Both the position numbers and the translations under genes were made by a program. From Prosapia bicincta (lineage: Eukaryota > Arthropoda > Insecta > Hemiptera > Cercopidae), in NCBI GenBank assembly GCA_036971475.1, contig JBAIZL010000005.1:59882155-59946154 (forward strand): a stretch of DNA of 64,000 nt, read 5' to 3'. A model generated the notes under the pieces. That model was not told the origin of the DNA. It saw only the letters and a program-made list of their open reading frames with translations, and made no database searches. Positions within the stretch are counted from its first letter, which is position 1; each line of letters opens with the position of its first letter. Positions 1-9,687 of the stretch are shown here, piece by piece.

Positions 1-1009
1 TTCAAAATTCTCCTTCATTATTCCTCTAAATCAACAATCATTATATTCTTGTTAAGATTTCTTCACAAAATCTTGACAAAAGCAAAGGGAGAAATTTGTA
101 CAAGTTCCTAGTGAAAAGTGTTTTTTTCAGGCAATATTAAATAAAATAAAGTAGATACTTCAATTCTTAGTTCCCATTATTGCTACACGGTGGCAGCACT
201 TTGCAAGACCTGCTAACTAAGTAATTTCACTTGCTGCTCACTTTCTTTAATCTTACTATGGTAAGAACTAGATATGCTGCAGACTGTACTGACAACCATG
301 GAAACTACATATCAATTTTTTTATATAATTCAATTATTTTAATATAAAAATCTTTCCTATCTGATAGCAACACAAAGCATTCCATCAGCAAATACTCAGT
401 AAAGCAATTTAAAGTACTAGATTAATCATAAAGTAATTTACTACTTCAATAATGTAACCAGTTGTTTTAGTGTAACCCAAAAATTCATAACTTAGGCTGC
501 TCATAGATTTTTTTAAAATATCTTTAGTAGGTATTACTTTATTTACAGCACCATTTAGTGAGTATTATTAAAAGCACTGTAGCTTACTAAAACTGTTCCT
601 TTATTTAACGGTATATCTAAGTCCCAGTTTAGTTACAGTTGGACTTGTAACTCCTAGTTTAGAGCATCAAACTTTATAAGTTTGTGAGTCAGCGTATATG
701 GGTAGAAGCTAGCATTCAATTCCAGACCAAACCAACAGATCAATAGTTATTATAATAGTTTAGTATCCTAATACTATTTATTGTAACAGATGTAAAACAG
801 AACTGTATTTAAAAATCTTAATTTTTTTTTCTAGTCAGATAAAATCCAAACCGCTGGTGAAACGTCCTAGAGACCACTTGTGAAAGTAACCTATTATTTC
901 TTTAAACTATCTATAAAAAAACCCATTAAACAATTTATTAAATTCAAAAACTAATTAATTAAGAGCCTAATTGGTTTTGTTAGCTCGGCAATAAATGTTT
1001 GACTTCTGT
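1..1009. other. AT-rich non-coding stretch
   Basis: No open frame, RNA gene or terminal repeat that I can support. Low-complexity AT-rich sequence of the kind seen between elements elsewhere in the window. Confidence 0.6.
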
Positions 1010-1375
1010 AAATTATTATGAATTTGTTAAAACTTACTGAGACAGAACACTTTCGATCGCTATGTGCCGATCTTCATCAGTGTCTTCTGCTTGGAGATTT
1101 TGGGTCAGGCGGTGACGGTTTTAAAGGTAGGTTTTCGATAGTATCAGAGAGTATGTGTGATTTGTATTGGGTTTGTTCGTCTAATATGTTTGTACTTTGT
1201 GTTTTTGTGTGTCTGTAAATTTCATATTGTTCTAGTGTGTTGAGATGTGGTCCTTTTTTGTTGATGTGTAGAATTTCAAAAAATAGGATACAAAATAGCA
1301 TACAAAACTAATAACAAGTTACAATACAAAATACAACACGACACCAACAACAAGGATAAACTTACAACCTGGAGG
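1010..1375 (-). mobile_element. Penelope-like element tail, family A, with internal inversion
   Basis: The minus strand from about 1301 to 1077 encodes the C-terminal part of a PLE GIY-YIG endonuclease (the block [13 protein letters not shown] is shared with the better copy at 50.5 kb). It is followed toward 1033 by the family A tail, with a CTGATGA-like box, the hairpin GATCG/CGATC and GAAA. From about 1285 to 1365 the sequence switches to the opposite orientation and matches the region upstream of the same endonuclease. This is therefore two head-to-head pieces, not one intact copy. It is a dead fragment; the RT region is absent. Confidence 0.75.
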
Positions 1376-1399
1376 GGGTTACATCAAAAGTTCTCCTTA

Positions 1400-2264
1400 T
1401 AATAAAATGAATCTTACATCTTGTGTCCAATAACAAATATTCAAGGATATGATTAATAGCACAAGACAATATTTGAATAGCTAGTTTATTTAATCTAGTT
1501 CAATATTTACTTTACTTTTTAGCCATAAACATTTTCGTTAACTAAGTAGGTTTTCGTTAAGTATTTTGAAGGTTAACCTACTACAATAACAAAAATTAAG
1601 TAGCTGCATTTACTTTAAATAACTAATATACATTTATACATATTAAAAAATATAGCAATATGAAAAAAAGCCCACACATGTACTTATTTTCAATTATATG
1701 GGGACAGACATTTTGTGAGTTTAATTTTTTTCTAAGCTAAGTAGAAGCTGACTATAAACACAGTTATAAATAATTAAAATTTGACACTTTAAATTACTTT
1801 TAAAACACATTACAATTTACACTGTAATCCCAGTGATTTTGTAGAGAGTGTTTAGATGTTGTTTAATACATATGAATTTATGTTTCATTATTTGAAAGAT
1901 AAATAAATATTTAGCTCCTGAAGACGTTTCCTGCTTGGAATTGTGTTGTAAAGTTATGTTTTAAAGTTTGTTACAGGTTGATTTAAATTTTAATTGCCTA
2001 TAAGTATTGGTTATAATTAAGCAAAATATATACAAAATAGTATAGATTATATATATAAAAATATTATTTTTAGATAAAAGAAAAGAGACATTTTAAAACA
2101 ATAACACTTCATTAGAGTAGATGATTTTTGAGTGGGAACAGTTTGAAAAATAGTCATATTTATATAACTTTTTAGTGTTAAATTTAGTAGCTCAAGTCCA
2201 AGATAAAAACATGTAATAGAAAAAGTATATTAATTAATCAACTGGCTGAATGAACATGAAACAA

Positions 2265-2270
<6 letters not shown>
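1400..2270. other. AT-rich non-coding stretch
   Basis: No gene or element boundary recognised. Only short chance frames. Confidence 0.5.
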
Positions 2271-2313
<43 letters not shown>

Positions 2314-2320
2314 TATATAT
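2271..2320. repeat. (TA)n microsatellite
   Basis: Near-pure alternating TA directly abutting a PLE tail. Similar tracts lie at 3428-3461, 3797-3845, 9430-9471, 10499-10545, 18830-18893, 20876-20921, 29474-29531, 29684-29730, 40166-40211, 40478-40520 and 52583-52624, almost all bordering PLE tails. Confidence 0.95.
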
Positions 2321-2892
2321 GAAGTTAATATATTACTATTGTAAGTAATTTTTTTCACCATTAAGTGTAATGATTTTACCTTGTGTGATGAGGCGCCTTT
2401 CGGTCACTTGACCATTGTCGAATCACTAATTACTTTTTTCAATTTTTCTGGTGTGGATGTTCGCTCCGTCGTGTTGGTTATTGTTGACGTCATACACGTT
2501 TCCTCTTGAGTTTTGTGTATAATGTTTTTGAATAGTATGTCTTCTTTATATGTTGTTTGTAGATTCATTAAATTGTTGTGTATGTTTTTATAAATGTGGT
2601 ATTTTTCTAGTGAGTTTAGTTCTATTGGGTTATTAATTATTTTAAGTATGGTTCGGTTATTTTCTTAATTTGTTATTGCATGTTTATGTGATATTAGGTG
2701 TGCTGCAACATTTGATACTTTAGTTTTTGAATGCTCTATAATGTTCTTCATCCACACCAGAAAATTTGAAAAAAAGTAATCAGTGATTCGACAATGGTAA
2801 AGTGACCGAAAGGCGCCTCATCTCACAAGGTAAAATCATTGCACTTAATGGTGGATAAAATTACTTACAATAGTAATATATTAACTTCATAA
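2321..2892 (-). mobile_element. Penelope-like element, family B, inverted tails around a GIY-YIG remnant
   Basis: Arms 2321-2462 and 2750-2892 are inverted copies of the family B tail (shared words CCACCACTAAGTGCAA-like and CGGTCACTTGACCATTG). Between them the minus strand reads as the C-terminal part of a GIY-YIG endonuclease (blocks SNVAAHLISHKH and LNSLEKYHIYKHT) with a stop between the two blocks. RT is missing. The element is flanked on both sides by (TA)n. Non-functional. Confidence 0.7.
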
Positions 2893-2923
2893 AGTCAGTG
2901 CAACAGAAAAACAATGGATGGCG

Positions 2924-2925
<2 letters not shown>

Positions 2926-2986
<61 letters not shown>
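2926..2986. repeat. (TA)n microsatellite
   Basis: About 60 bp of alternating TA between a family B element and a family D palindrome. Confidence 0.95.
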
Positions 2987-2991
<5 letters not shown>

Positions 2992-3082
2992 ACTAAGTCA
3001 AGATACAAATACAAGAATTATAATTGAATTTACAATTCAATTATAATTCTTGTATTTGTATTTTGATTTAGTTCTTTATTAT
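2987..3082. repeat. Short palindrome of PLE tail family D
   Basis: The word AAATACAAGAATTATAATTG and its reverse complement lie head to head around about 3034. The same words end the element at 9472-10470, so this is a pair of truncated tails. Confidence 0.8.
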
Positions 3083-3104
3083 TACACAAGAATACATATT
3101 GCGA

Positions 3105-3109
<5 letters not shown>

Positions 3110-3165
<56 letters not shown>
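3110..3165. repeat. (TA)n microsatellite
   Basis: Alternating TA tract between two family D palindromes. Confidence 0.95.
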
Positions 3166-3167
<2 letters not shown>

Positions 3168-3412
3168 AAACAACATAGGTTACTCAAATACAAGAACATT
3201 ATTTATTTATATTCAAAGCTTTTCGTTGGTAAGCAGTACCAACATCATCAGGAATGAAAAATAAAATAATGCAAGATCATTGCAATAATAACATCTTGCA
3301 TTATTGTAATTTTCATTCCTGATTATGTTGGTACTGTTTACCAACAAAAAGCTTTGAATATAAATAGATAATATTCTTGTATTTGAATAGCCTATGTTAT
3401 TTTAAATTATTA
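3166..3412. repeat. Palindrome of PLE tail family D
   Basis: Imperfect inverted repeat centred near 3290. Each arm carries the D tail: an AACATAGGTTA-type end, then AAAGC-TTTTCGTTGG, then the CTGATGA-like box. The right arm has lost parts of the box (GATTATG). No coding sequence between the arms. Confidence 0.85.
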
Positions 3413-3423
3413 AATAAGAAAAC

Positions 3424-3463
<40 letters not shown>

Positions 3464-3490
3464 GTTAGTTTTGGTTGGTAAAGATTATTT

Positions 3491-3793
3491 AGATTTTTTG
3501 GACTAGGAGACTGACAGACTTACCTTGGTAAGAGTCCACACTGTAGTCTTGAAATAGAAACACATAAAAGCACTTAAACAATGATATATTTCAACCACAC
3601 AGTGGTCTTTATCAATCGAAGAGAAAACACAAAAAGAAATATGCATATTTCTTTTTGTGTTTTCTCTTCGATTGATAAAGACCACTGTGTGGTTGAAATA
3701 TATCATTGTTTAAGTGCTTTTATGTGTTTCTATTTCAAGACTACAGTGTGGACTCTTACCAAGGTAAGTCTGTCAGTCTCCTAGTCCAAAAAA

Positions 3794-3796
<3 letters not shown>
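3491..3796. repeat. Near-perfect 306-bp palindrome of PLE tail family C
   Basis: Position x pairs with 7287 minus x across the whole interval. The centre is ATGCAT at 3641-3646 and there is no spacer. The same 67-codon frame therefore appears on both strands and is an artefact of the symmetry. Each arm contains the C tail (AGACCACTGTGTGGTTGAAA). It is flanked by (TA)n on the right and, after a short tail piece, on the left. Confidence 0.95.
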
Positions 3797-3849
<53 letters not shown>

Positions 3850-3875
3850 TAAAATACGTTTTCTTGTTTAATAAT

Positions 3876-4000
3876 TTAAAACAACATAGGTTATTCAAAT
3901 ACAAGAATATTTATTTGCCTGATGATGTTGGTACTGTTTGCCAACGAAAAGCTTTGGATATAAAATAATAAATATTCTTGTATTTGAATAACCTATGTTG

Positions 4001-4005
<5 letters not shown>
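3876..4005 (+). mobile_element. PLE tail family D with best-preserved hammerhead-like motif
   Basis: The plus strand at 3918-3956 reads CCTGATGAT, a GTTGG/CCAAC stem, then GAAA and AGCTTTG. It is bounded on both sides by inverted copies of the AACATAGGTTATTC end. No protein-coding part remains. Confidence 0.8.

Positions 4006-4064
<59 letters not shown>
4006..4064. repeat. (TA)n microsatellite
   Basis: About 58 bp of alternating TA followed by a short CA run. Confidence 0.95.
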
Positions 4065-4067
<3 letters not shown>

Positions 4068-4243
4068 CACACCAACACACACACACACGTAATTATCTTA
4101 ACCAATGTTTACTATTTCAAAAAGGGCAAGATTTTTATTTTTAGAAATCTTATGAAGTCTGAAATTGTAAAAACTATATAATTACAAGAATACAGTACAC
4201 TGTAAACAAGTCAGTAATATTTAAGAGGCAATGCATTAAGAAT

Positions 4244-4970
4244 ATATGCATTAAGTAGCTGTGTGCATTTAAAGGACAATTCAAAAATATGCATCCTATC
4301 GGATTCGAAAACCGCCCTTCAGTCATTGTTAAGTAATTCTACAAGTTCATACTCGTTTCGAATATCAGAAATAAGAAAAACCATCCTAGAACTAGTGAAC
4401 TGCGGGAAGGAATTAACTCTTCAATGGGTACCTGCCCATTGCGGAGTACCCGGAAACGATAAGGCTAATAAAATTGCGAAAACAGCCTCAACCATGGGAC
4501 CTACAGATGAAGGCAAACACTCTCTGCTACATTGCAAAAGTGTAAGCAGGGAAGTTTTCCGAAAACTTTGGTGTGAAAATTGGGAAAAAGAGTCTACCAT
4601 TCGACACCTTTACCAGCTCCAACCAGAACCACCAATCGAGGACAAATATAGGGAAGTAGCACGATCAACAGCATCTTTTGCTGCCAGAGCAAGAACCGGC
4701 CATCTGGTGACACAGGAGTACCTATTTCGTTTTAATCTTACAGAGTTTCAGTTGTGTGCACTCTGCGGTGTGGAGAGCGAAACAATTGAACACATCCTGC
4801 TGAACTGCCCTTACCCATTACCTACAAGAGACATCCTCAGACCAATTGTGACAAAGTGGCAAGATATTCTAGTTAAGAAGAACCTGTGGGCCATAGCCTC
4901 ATATATATATCGTGTACATCGGGCCATCGGCTATAGTTAAGGACCCCTGCATGAAGAAGTATGAGCAAGT
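4244..4970 (+). mobile_element. 5'-truncated non-LTR retrotransposon (LINE), RNase H end
   Basis: The insert is bounded by a 13-bp direct repeat, ATGCATTAAGAAT, at 4231-4243 and 4971-4983, which reads as its target-site duplication. The frame 4263-4940 holds only the last 225 or so codons of a LINE second ORF. It has an RNase H domain (catalytic-type SDSKTAL and WVPAHCG-GNDKANKIAK) and then a C-terminal CALCG...HILLNCP zinc-knuckle-like motif. The layout fits an I/Jockey-type LINE carrying RNase H. Endonuclease and RT are absent, so it cannot move itself. The frame has no internal stop, so the insertion is fairly young. There is no clear poly(A) tail. Confidence 0.85.
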
Positions 4971-4983
4971 ATGCATTAAGAAT

Positions 4984-6363
4984 CACATTCACAAAATAAA
5001 TAAAAGAAACAAAATAAAAAAGTAGTGAATAAAAGTAGTAGTTAGTAAAATTAGTTTCTTTAATATATATTTATCTTTAAAGAAAACTATATATTAGATT
5101 CTTGAATTTTGTAGTCCATTACGTTCGGTGAATCTTATTAATCATTTAAACAATTGATTAAGTAATTAATATATATTAGAATTATTTTATCAAACTAGAT
5201 GTTGATAAGATCCATTAATATATAAATGTTTATCAACACAAATAATTTGCATGTCATTATCACTGAAGAAATTATAATTATAATCGGAGTAGAGGCTTAG
5301 CTTCGTAAAGGAAGCGATTTTTTCAAAACATACAAGCACATAAGTTCTAAGTATTCACTTAGTTACGTAATAATTAGTTATAGTTTAATCAGTGAATTCA
5401 AGATTCAACCAATAACTTTAGTTACTATAGTTTTACTGTTTGATTATCAGTTCATATGATCCGTTTTGATCACATTACACTCTGATGAATAATATTTTAT
5501 GTTTGAATTCACCATATTTTTTATTTTATTCATGATACGGTCTCACAATATTTTCAAAGAAAACTCAACTCTATTACAAAGGAATTCAGTTGGTTTTATA
5601 TTTATTCCTGCATTTGTATTCAACAGGAATGGAGCCATTCCAGAACTCTGCAGTTTCAATTGATCACCCCAACTCACATTTTGACTCCAAATATACCTTT
5701 ACTGTCAAACATTTCTGTGTGACCGAAATGAACAAAGACTTCAATATACGTCTATTTCATATTACATACTCTTGTAAAATGTATCAGCCAAAATCAGCTT
5801 TGTTATTGCAATTTTAGTTTGCCCATTCTGGAATGGTCCAATCTACAGTACTACAATTAAATAAATATATAATCATATTTGTTGATTCCATCTTCACGTG
5901 AGCTACTAGTTTTCACTAAACACTTGTAAATATTTACACGTATTTAGCAAAAATATAATATTAAACTTGAATACATCTTTAGTCACGTAACTTAAAAGTA
6001 TTTCATGTAAATATATTTTAATTAAAAGGCACATTATTGAACAAAGCATAAAAATATTGAATATACACTGTATAGAATACAATACACTCATATTTCTTTA
6101 ACTATGAAAATTTGAAAAATTTTATTTTTTTTACTTAATAATTTCATTAATAAATATATGTTTATACTTGATTGGTAAAAGTGAAAGTTTTTATATGATA
6201 TACGTTTGTATGTATTTATAGATAGTTTGTACTCGTAGAGCTTAAATCTTATTTTAAGACTAGATAGGAGACCGACAGTCTATCCTTGATAATTATAGTA
6301 TGGTCTGTACTATACTTAAGATACTTATACTTAAAATACTATACTTAAAATAGACATACATAT

Positions 6364-6369
<6 letters not shown>
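4984..6369. other. AT-rich stretch with small PLE-tail fragments
   Basis: No gene. The segment near 5290-5415 resembles the PLE-type palindrome at 56.7-57.0 kb (shared words CTTAGCTTCGTAAA and AATCAGTGAATTCAAGAT). The one near 5880-5940 shares GATTCCATCTTC-CGTGAGCTACTAG with 58.03 kb. Confidence 0.4.

Positions 6370-6431
<62 letters not shown>
6370..6431. repeat. (TA)n microsatellite
   Basis: About 60 bp alternating TA abutting the tail of the PLE at 6432-8240. Confidence 0.95.
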
Positions 6432-6436
<5 letters not shown>

Positions 6437-6609
6437 CAACATAGGTTATTCAAATACAAAAATATTTATTATTTTACATCCAAAGTTTTTCGTTGGCAAA
6501 CAGTACCAACATCATCAGGAATGAAAATTAGAATAATGTAAGCTATAGGCCTAAAACATATGTTTATTTAGAAATAGAATTGTTGCTAAATTTATACAAA
6601 TTGCCAAAT

Positions 6610-6966
6610 TTATTTTGTTGCTGTAACATTATAGACATTGAATATAGTATCAAATTTAGAATGTATTTGTATTTGTTCTTTTATTAATTTGTTATTATTA
6701 TTGTGTTTATATATTTCGAATGCGTCATATATATTCATTCTTAATCCCTTATTAATTTCTTTTATAAGTCTCATATATTCTATATTTGGAAATTGGTGCT
6801 TATTATTAATACAATGATTTGCGAAATTTGATTTATATATTTCTGGATTAATATAGGCATTTAAATGTTCTTTATATCTTTCTTTTAATTTTTTCTTGGT
6901 TTGACCTATATAAGCTTTATTACAATTTTCGCATTCTAATTTATAAACACCACCTTTTTCATGCAT
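6610..6966 (-). pseudogene. PLE GIY-YIG endonuclease domain
   Basis: 118 codons starting MHEKGGVYKLEC, with CENCNKAYIGQT (the GIY-YIG core as VYK...YIG), ERYKEH (catalytic Arg region), NFANHC and a later NIYDAFEIYKH block (the conserved Glu region). It nicks the target DNA to start PLE insertion. It is separated from the upstream RT by a frameshift near 7000, so it is not translated as a fusion here. Confidence 0.9.
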
Positions 6967-7001
6967 ATTAATTGTTTTATTAATGTTATTTATTATGTTT
7001 A

Positions 7002-8240
7002 TTATTTTGTTTTAGTTTTGTATGCAATTTTGATATTTGTATTTTTAAATAATTTGGTGATATTTTTTATTTCATGGCCTATAAATAAAAATGAAGTCCA
7101 TATTGTATTATTATTATTATTATTGCAATTTAAATTATGATTTTGTTTATTAAAAATATTATAATTAAGTTTGTCAACAGTTTTCTTTTTATAACCGTTT
7201 TCTAATGCAATTTGATAAATTATGTTTTTTTCTCTTATTTTATTTTCTTCATTCATGGGTATTTTATGTATTCTAAATAATAAGTTATATAAAGCAGCCA
7301 TTTTTTGATTATATGGATGATTAGAATTATTTGGTATAATTTGGTTTGTCAAAGTTGGTTTACGGTATATCATATATTCATAATTTTCATTTTTTCTTAT
7401 TATTGTTAAATCTAGAAAATTTATTTTGTTATTTGTTTCAATTTCATAAGTAAAATTGATTTTATTATTAATTTTATTTATTTTATCCAAAGTATTTGTT
7501 AAATTTATATTATTATTGTTTGATATATACATTCCATCATCTACATAGCGAATCCAATAACCATTTTTATCATATATTTTTATAATTTCATTTATTTTAT
7601 TACCTAATTGTTGTAAAAATATTTCAGATAATATATTTGATAATGGCGAGCCCATAGCAAGACCATCTTCTTGTTTATAAATTTTGTCATTGTATGAAAA
7701 ATAATTTTGATTTAATATTATTTTGAGTGTATTTAAAATTTCTAATGTTAATTTTTTATCTTTCTCGTGTTCTAATTTAGATTTTATAATTTCAAGAGTT
7801 TCTTTTATAAGTATGTTTGTATACATATTTTTTATATCTAATGATATTAATTTTGTATTTTCATTAATTTTAATTGCATTTAGTTTTTCAATAAGATTAA
7901 TAGAATTTATGATAGTATGATTATTATTTAGTTCTATTTTATCTTTAAGAATATTTACCATAACCTTTGATATTTTATAAGATGTAGCATTTATAAAATT
8001 TATTAATGGTCTTATTGGTTTATCTATTTTATGTAATTTCACAAGTCCATTCAATATTGGAATTTTTGGATTATCATTTATATAGTTGCTAATTTTATTT
8101 TTATTGAATAATTTTTATGAAGATTTTACATTATTTTTTATTTTATTTTGAAATTTATTCATAGGATCTTTATGTATTTGACAAAACTGATTATCATTTA
8201 TGTATTTTTCTGTTTTTGTTATGTGCTCATTTTTATCAAT
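7002..8240 (-). pseudogene. PLE reverse transcriptase, disrupted
   Basis: RT that would prime synthesis of the element at its insertion site. It reads from about 8240 (KNEHITKTEKYI block) through one in-frame stop near 8115. It then runs open as about 370 codons with LVKLHK-RPL (RT fingers), LISLDIKNMYTN, GLAMGSPLSN and WIRYVDDGMYI (the catalytic YxDD box) in the right order. It ends at a stop at 7002 where the related copy at 9.8 kb continues into GIY-YIG, so a small frameshift separates the two domains. The KADKG-like N-terminal block is missing, cut off at the tandem array. Methionine starts inside this frame are not the true start. Confidence 0.9.
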
Positions 8241-8261
8241 AATGACAATAGCATTAATGAC

Positions 8262-8930
8262 AATAGCTAAATGCACCATTTCAATCACTATGTCAGCAAT
8301 TAATGCCACTAAACCACATCGCTAAATCCACCATTTCAACCACTAAGTCAGAAGGTTTGAAATTAGGGGAAAGGAAATGACTGGAAGATAGTTCACTAAG
8401 AAACAAAGAACATTCTTGGTAGTAAAGATAACACAATCCCAAGTAGGTTTCATGGTAATGCCACTAAACCACATCGCTAAATCCACCATTTCAACCACTA
8501 AGTCAGAAGGTTTGAAATTAGGGGAAAGGAAATGACTGGAAGATAGTTCACTAAGAAACAAAGAACATTCTTGGTAGTAAAGATAACACAATCCCAAGTA
8601 GGTTTCATGGTAATGCCACTAAACCACATCGCTAAATTTACCATTTCAACCACTAAGTCAGAAGGTTTGAAATTAGGGGAAAGGAAATGACTGGAAGATA
8701 GTTCACTAAGAAACAAAGAACATTCTTGGTAGTAAAGATAACACAATCCCAAGTAGGTTTCATGGTAATGCCACTAAACCACATCGCTAAATCCACCATT
8801 TCAACCACTAAGTCAGAAGGTTTGAAATTAGGGGAAAGGAAATGACTGGAAGATAGTTCACTAAGAAACAAAGAACATTCTTGGTAGTAAAGATAATACA
8901 ATCCCAAGTAGGATTCATGGTAATGACAAT
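8262..8930. repeat. 155-bp tandem repeat, about four units
   Basis: The word TCAGAAGGTTTGAAATTA recurs at 8348, 8503, 8658 and 8813, exactly 155 bp apart, with only a few substitutions between units. A partial first unit starts near 8262. The array sits where the 5' part of the PLE ORF should be. The 84-codon frames read off it are repeat artefacts. Confidence 0.97.
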
Positions 8931-8944
8931 AAAATATATTGCTA

Positions 8945-9148
8945 TATATATATGAAGTTGATATATTACTATTATTATTTTTGGAAAAAAATATCAGTGA
9001 TTCGACAATGGTCAAGTGACTTAAAGATGCCTGATCACAACAAGGTAAAATTATTGCATTTAGTGGTGGAAAAAGTATTTACAATAGTAATATATCAACT
9101 TCATAGAGTCAGTGCAGCGGAAAAACAATGGATAACGTAAAATATCAA

Positions 9149-9150
<2 letters not shown>
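8945..9150 (+). mobile_element. PLE tail family B fragment
   Basis: Contains the GATTCGACAATGGTCAAGTGAC word and the TTAGTGGTGGAAAAA word of family B, and ends at (TA)n. Tail only. Confidence 0.75.

Positions 9151-9216
<66 letters not shown>
9151..9216. repeat. (TA)n microsatellite
   Basis: Alternating TA between family B and family C tails. Confidence 0.95.
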
Positions 9217-9219
<3 letters not shown>

Positions 9220-9401
9220 TTTTTTGGACTAGGAGACTGACAGACTTACCTTGGTAAGAGTCCACTCTGTAGTCTTGAAATAGAAACACATAAAAGCACT
9301 TAAACAATGATTGTTTAACTGCTTTTATGTGTTTCTATTTCAAGACTACAGAGTGGACTCTTACCAAGGTAAGTCTGTCAGTCTCCTAGTCCAAAAAATC
9401 T
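9217..9401. repeat. 185-bp palindrome of PLE tail family C
   Basis: Near-perfect inverted repeat centred at about 9309, a shorter relative of 3491-3796. The arms are truncated before the AGACCACTG hairpin. Confidence 0.9.
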
Positions 9402-9427
9402 AAATAATCTTTACCAACCAAAACTAA

Positions 9428-9471
<44 letters not shown>

Positions 9472-9474
<3 letters not shown>

Positions 9475-9638
9475 AACAAAAGTCAAAATACAAATACAAG
9501 AATTATATTTGAATTTACAATTCAAAGCTTTTCGTTGACTAACAGTACCAACATCATCAGGAATATTAAACAATTAAATTAACATATGTGCAAATTAGAT
9601 CAAATAAATAGTTATGCCAAATCAATTACAATGTTGTT

Positions 9639-9687
<49 letters not shown>

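Larger units (their letters stand above)
6432..8262 (-). mobile_element. Penelope-like retroelement with RT and GIY-YIG, tail family D
   Basis: On the minus strand, in order: RT (8240-7002), GIY-YIG endonuclease (6966-6610), then the family D tail (about 6530-6432) ending at (TA)n. The 5' part is replaced by the 155-bp tandem array at 8262-8930. The order RT, then GIY-YIG, then structured tail defines an endonuclease-bearing PLE. Both ORFs are broken, so this copy is inactive, but the protein is well preserved. Confidence 0.92.

Noticed and set aside
3911..4181. Frames made of alternating Ile and Tyr on both strands (also near 9.1, 10.5, 18.8, 19.4, 28.3, 40.1, 40.4 and 54.6 kb)
   Set aside because: They are translations of (TA)n tracts, not proteins.
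8343..9015. Repeated 84- to 120-codon minus frames and a possible CRISPR-like array
   Set aside because: A 155-bp tandem repeat with no variable spacers. The window is eukaryotic.
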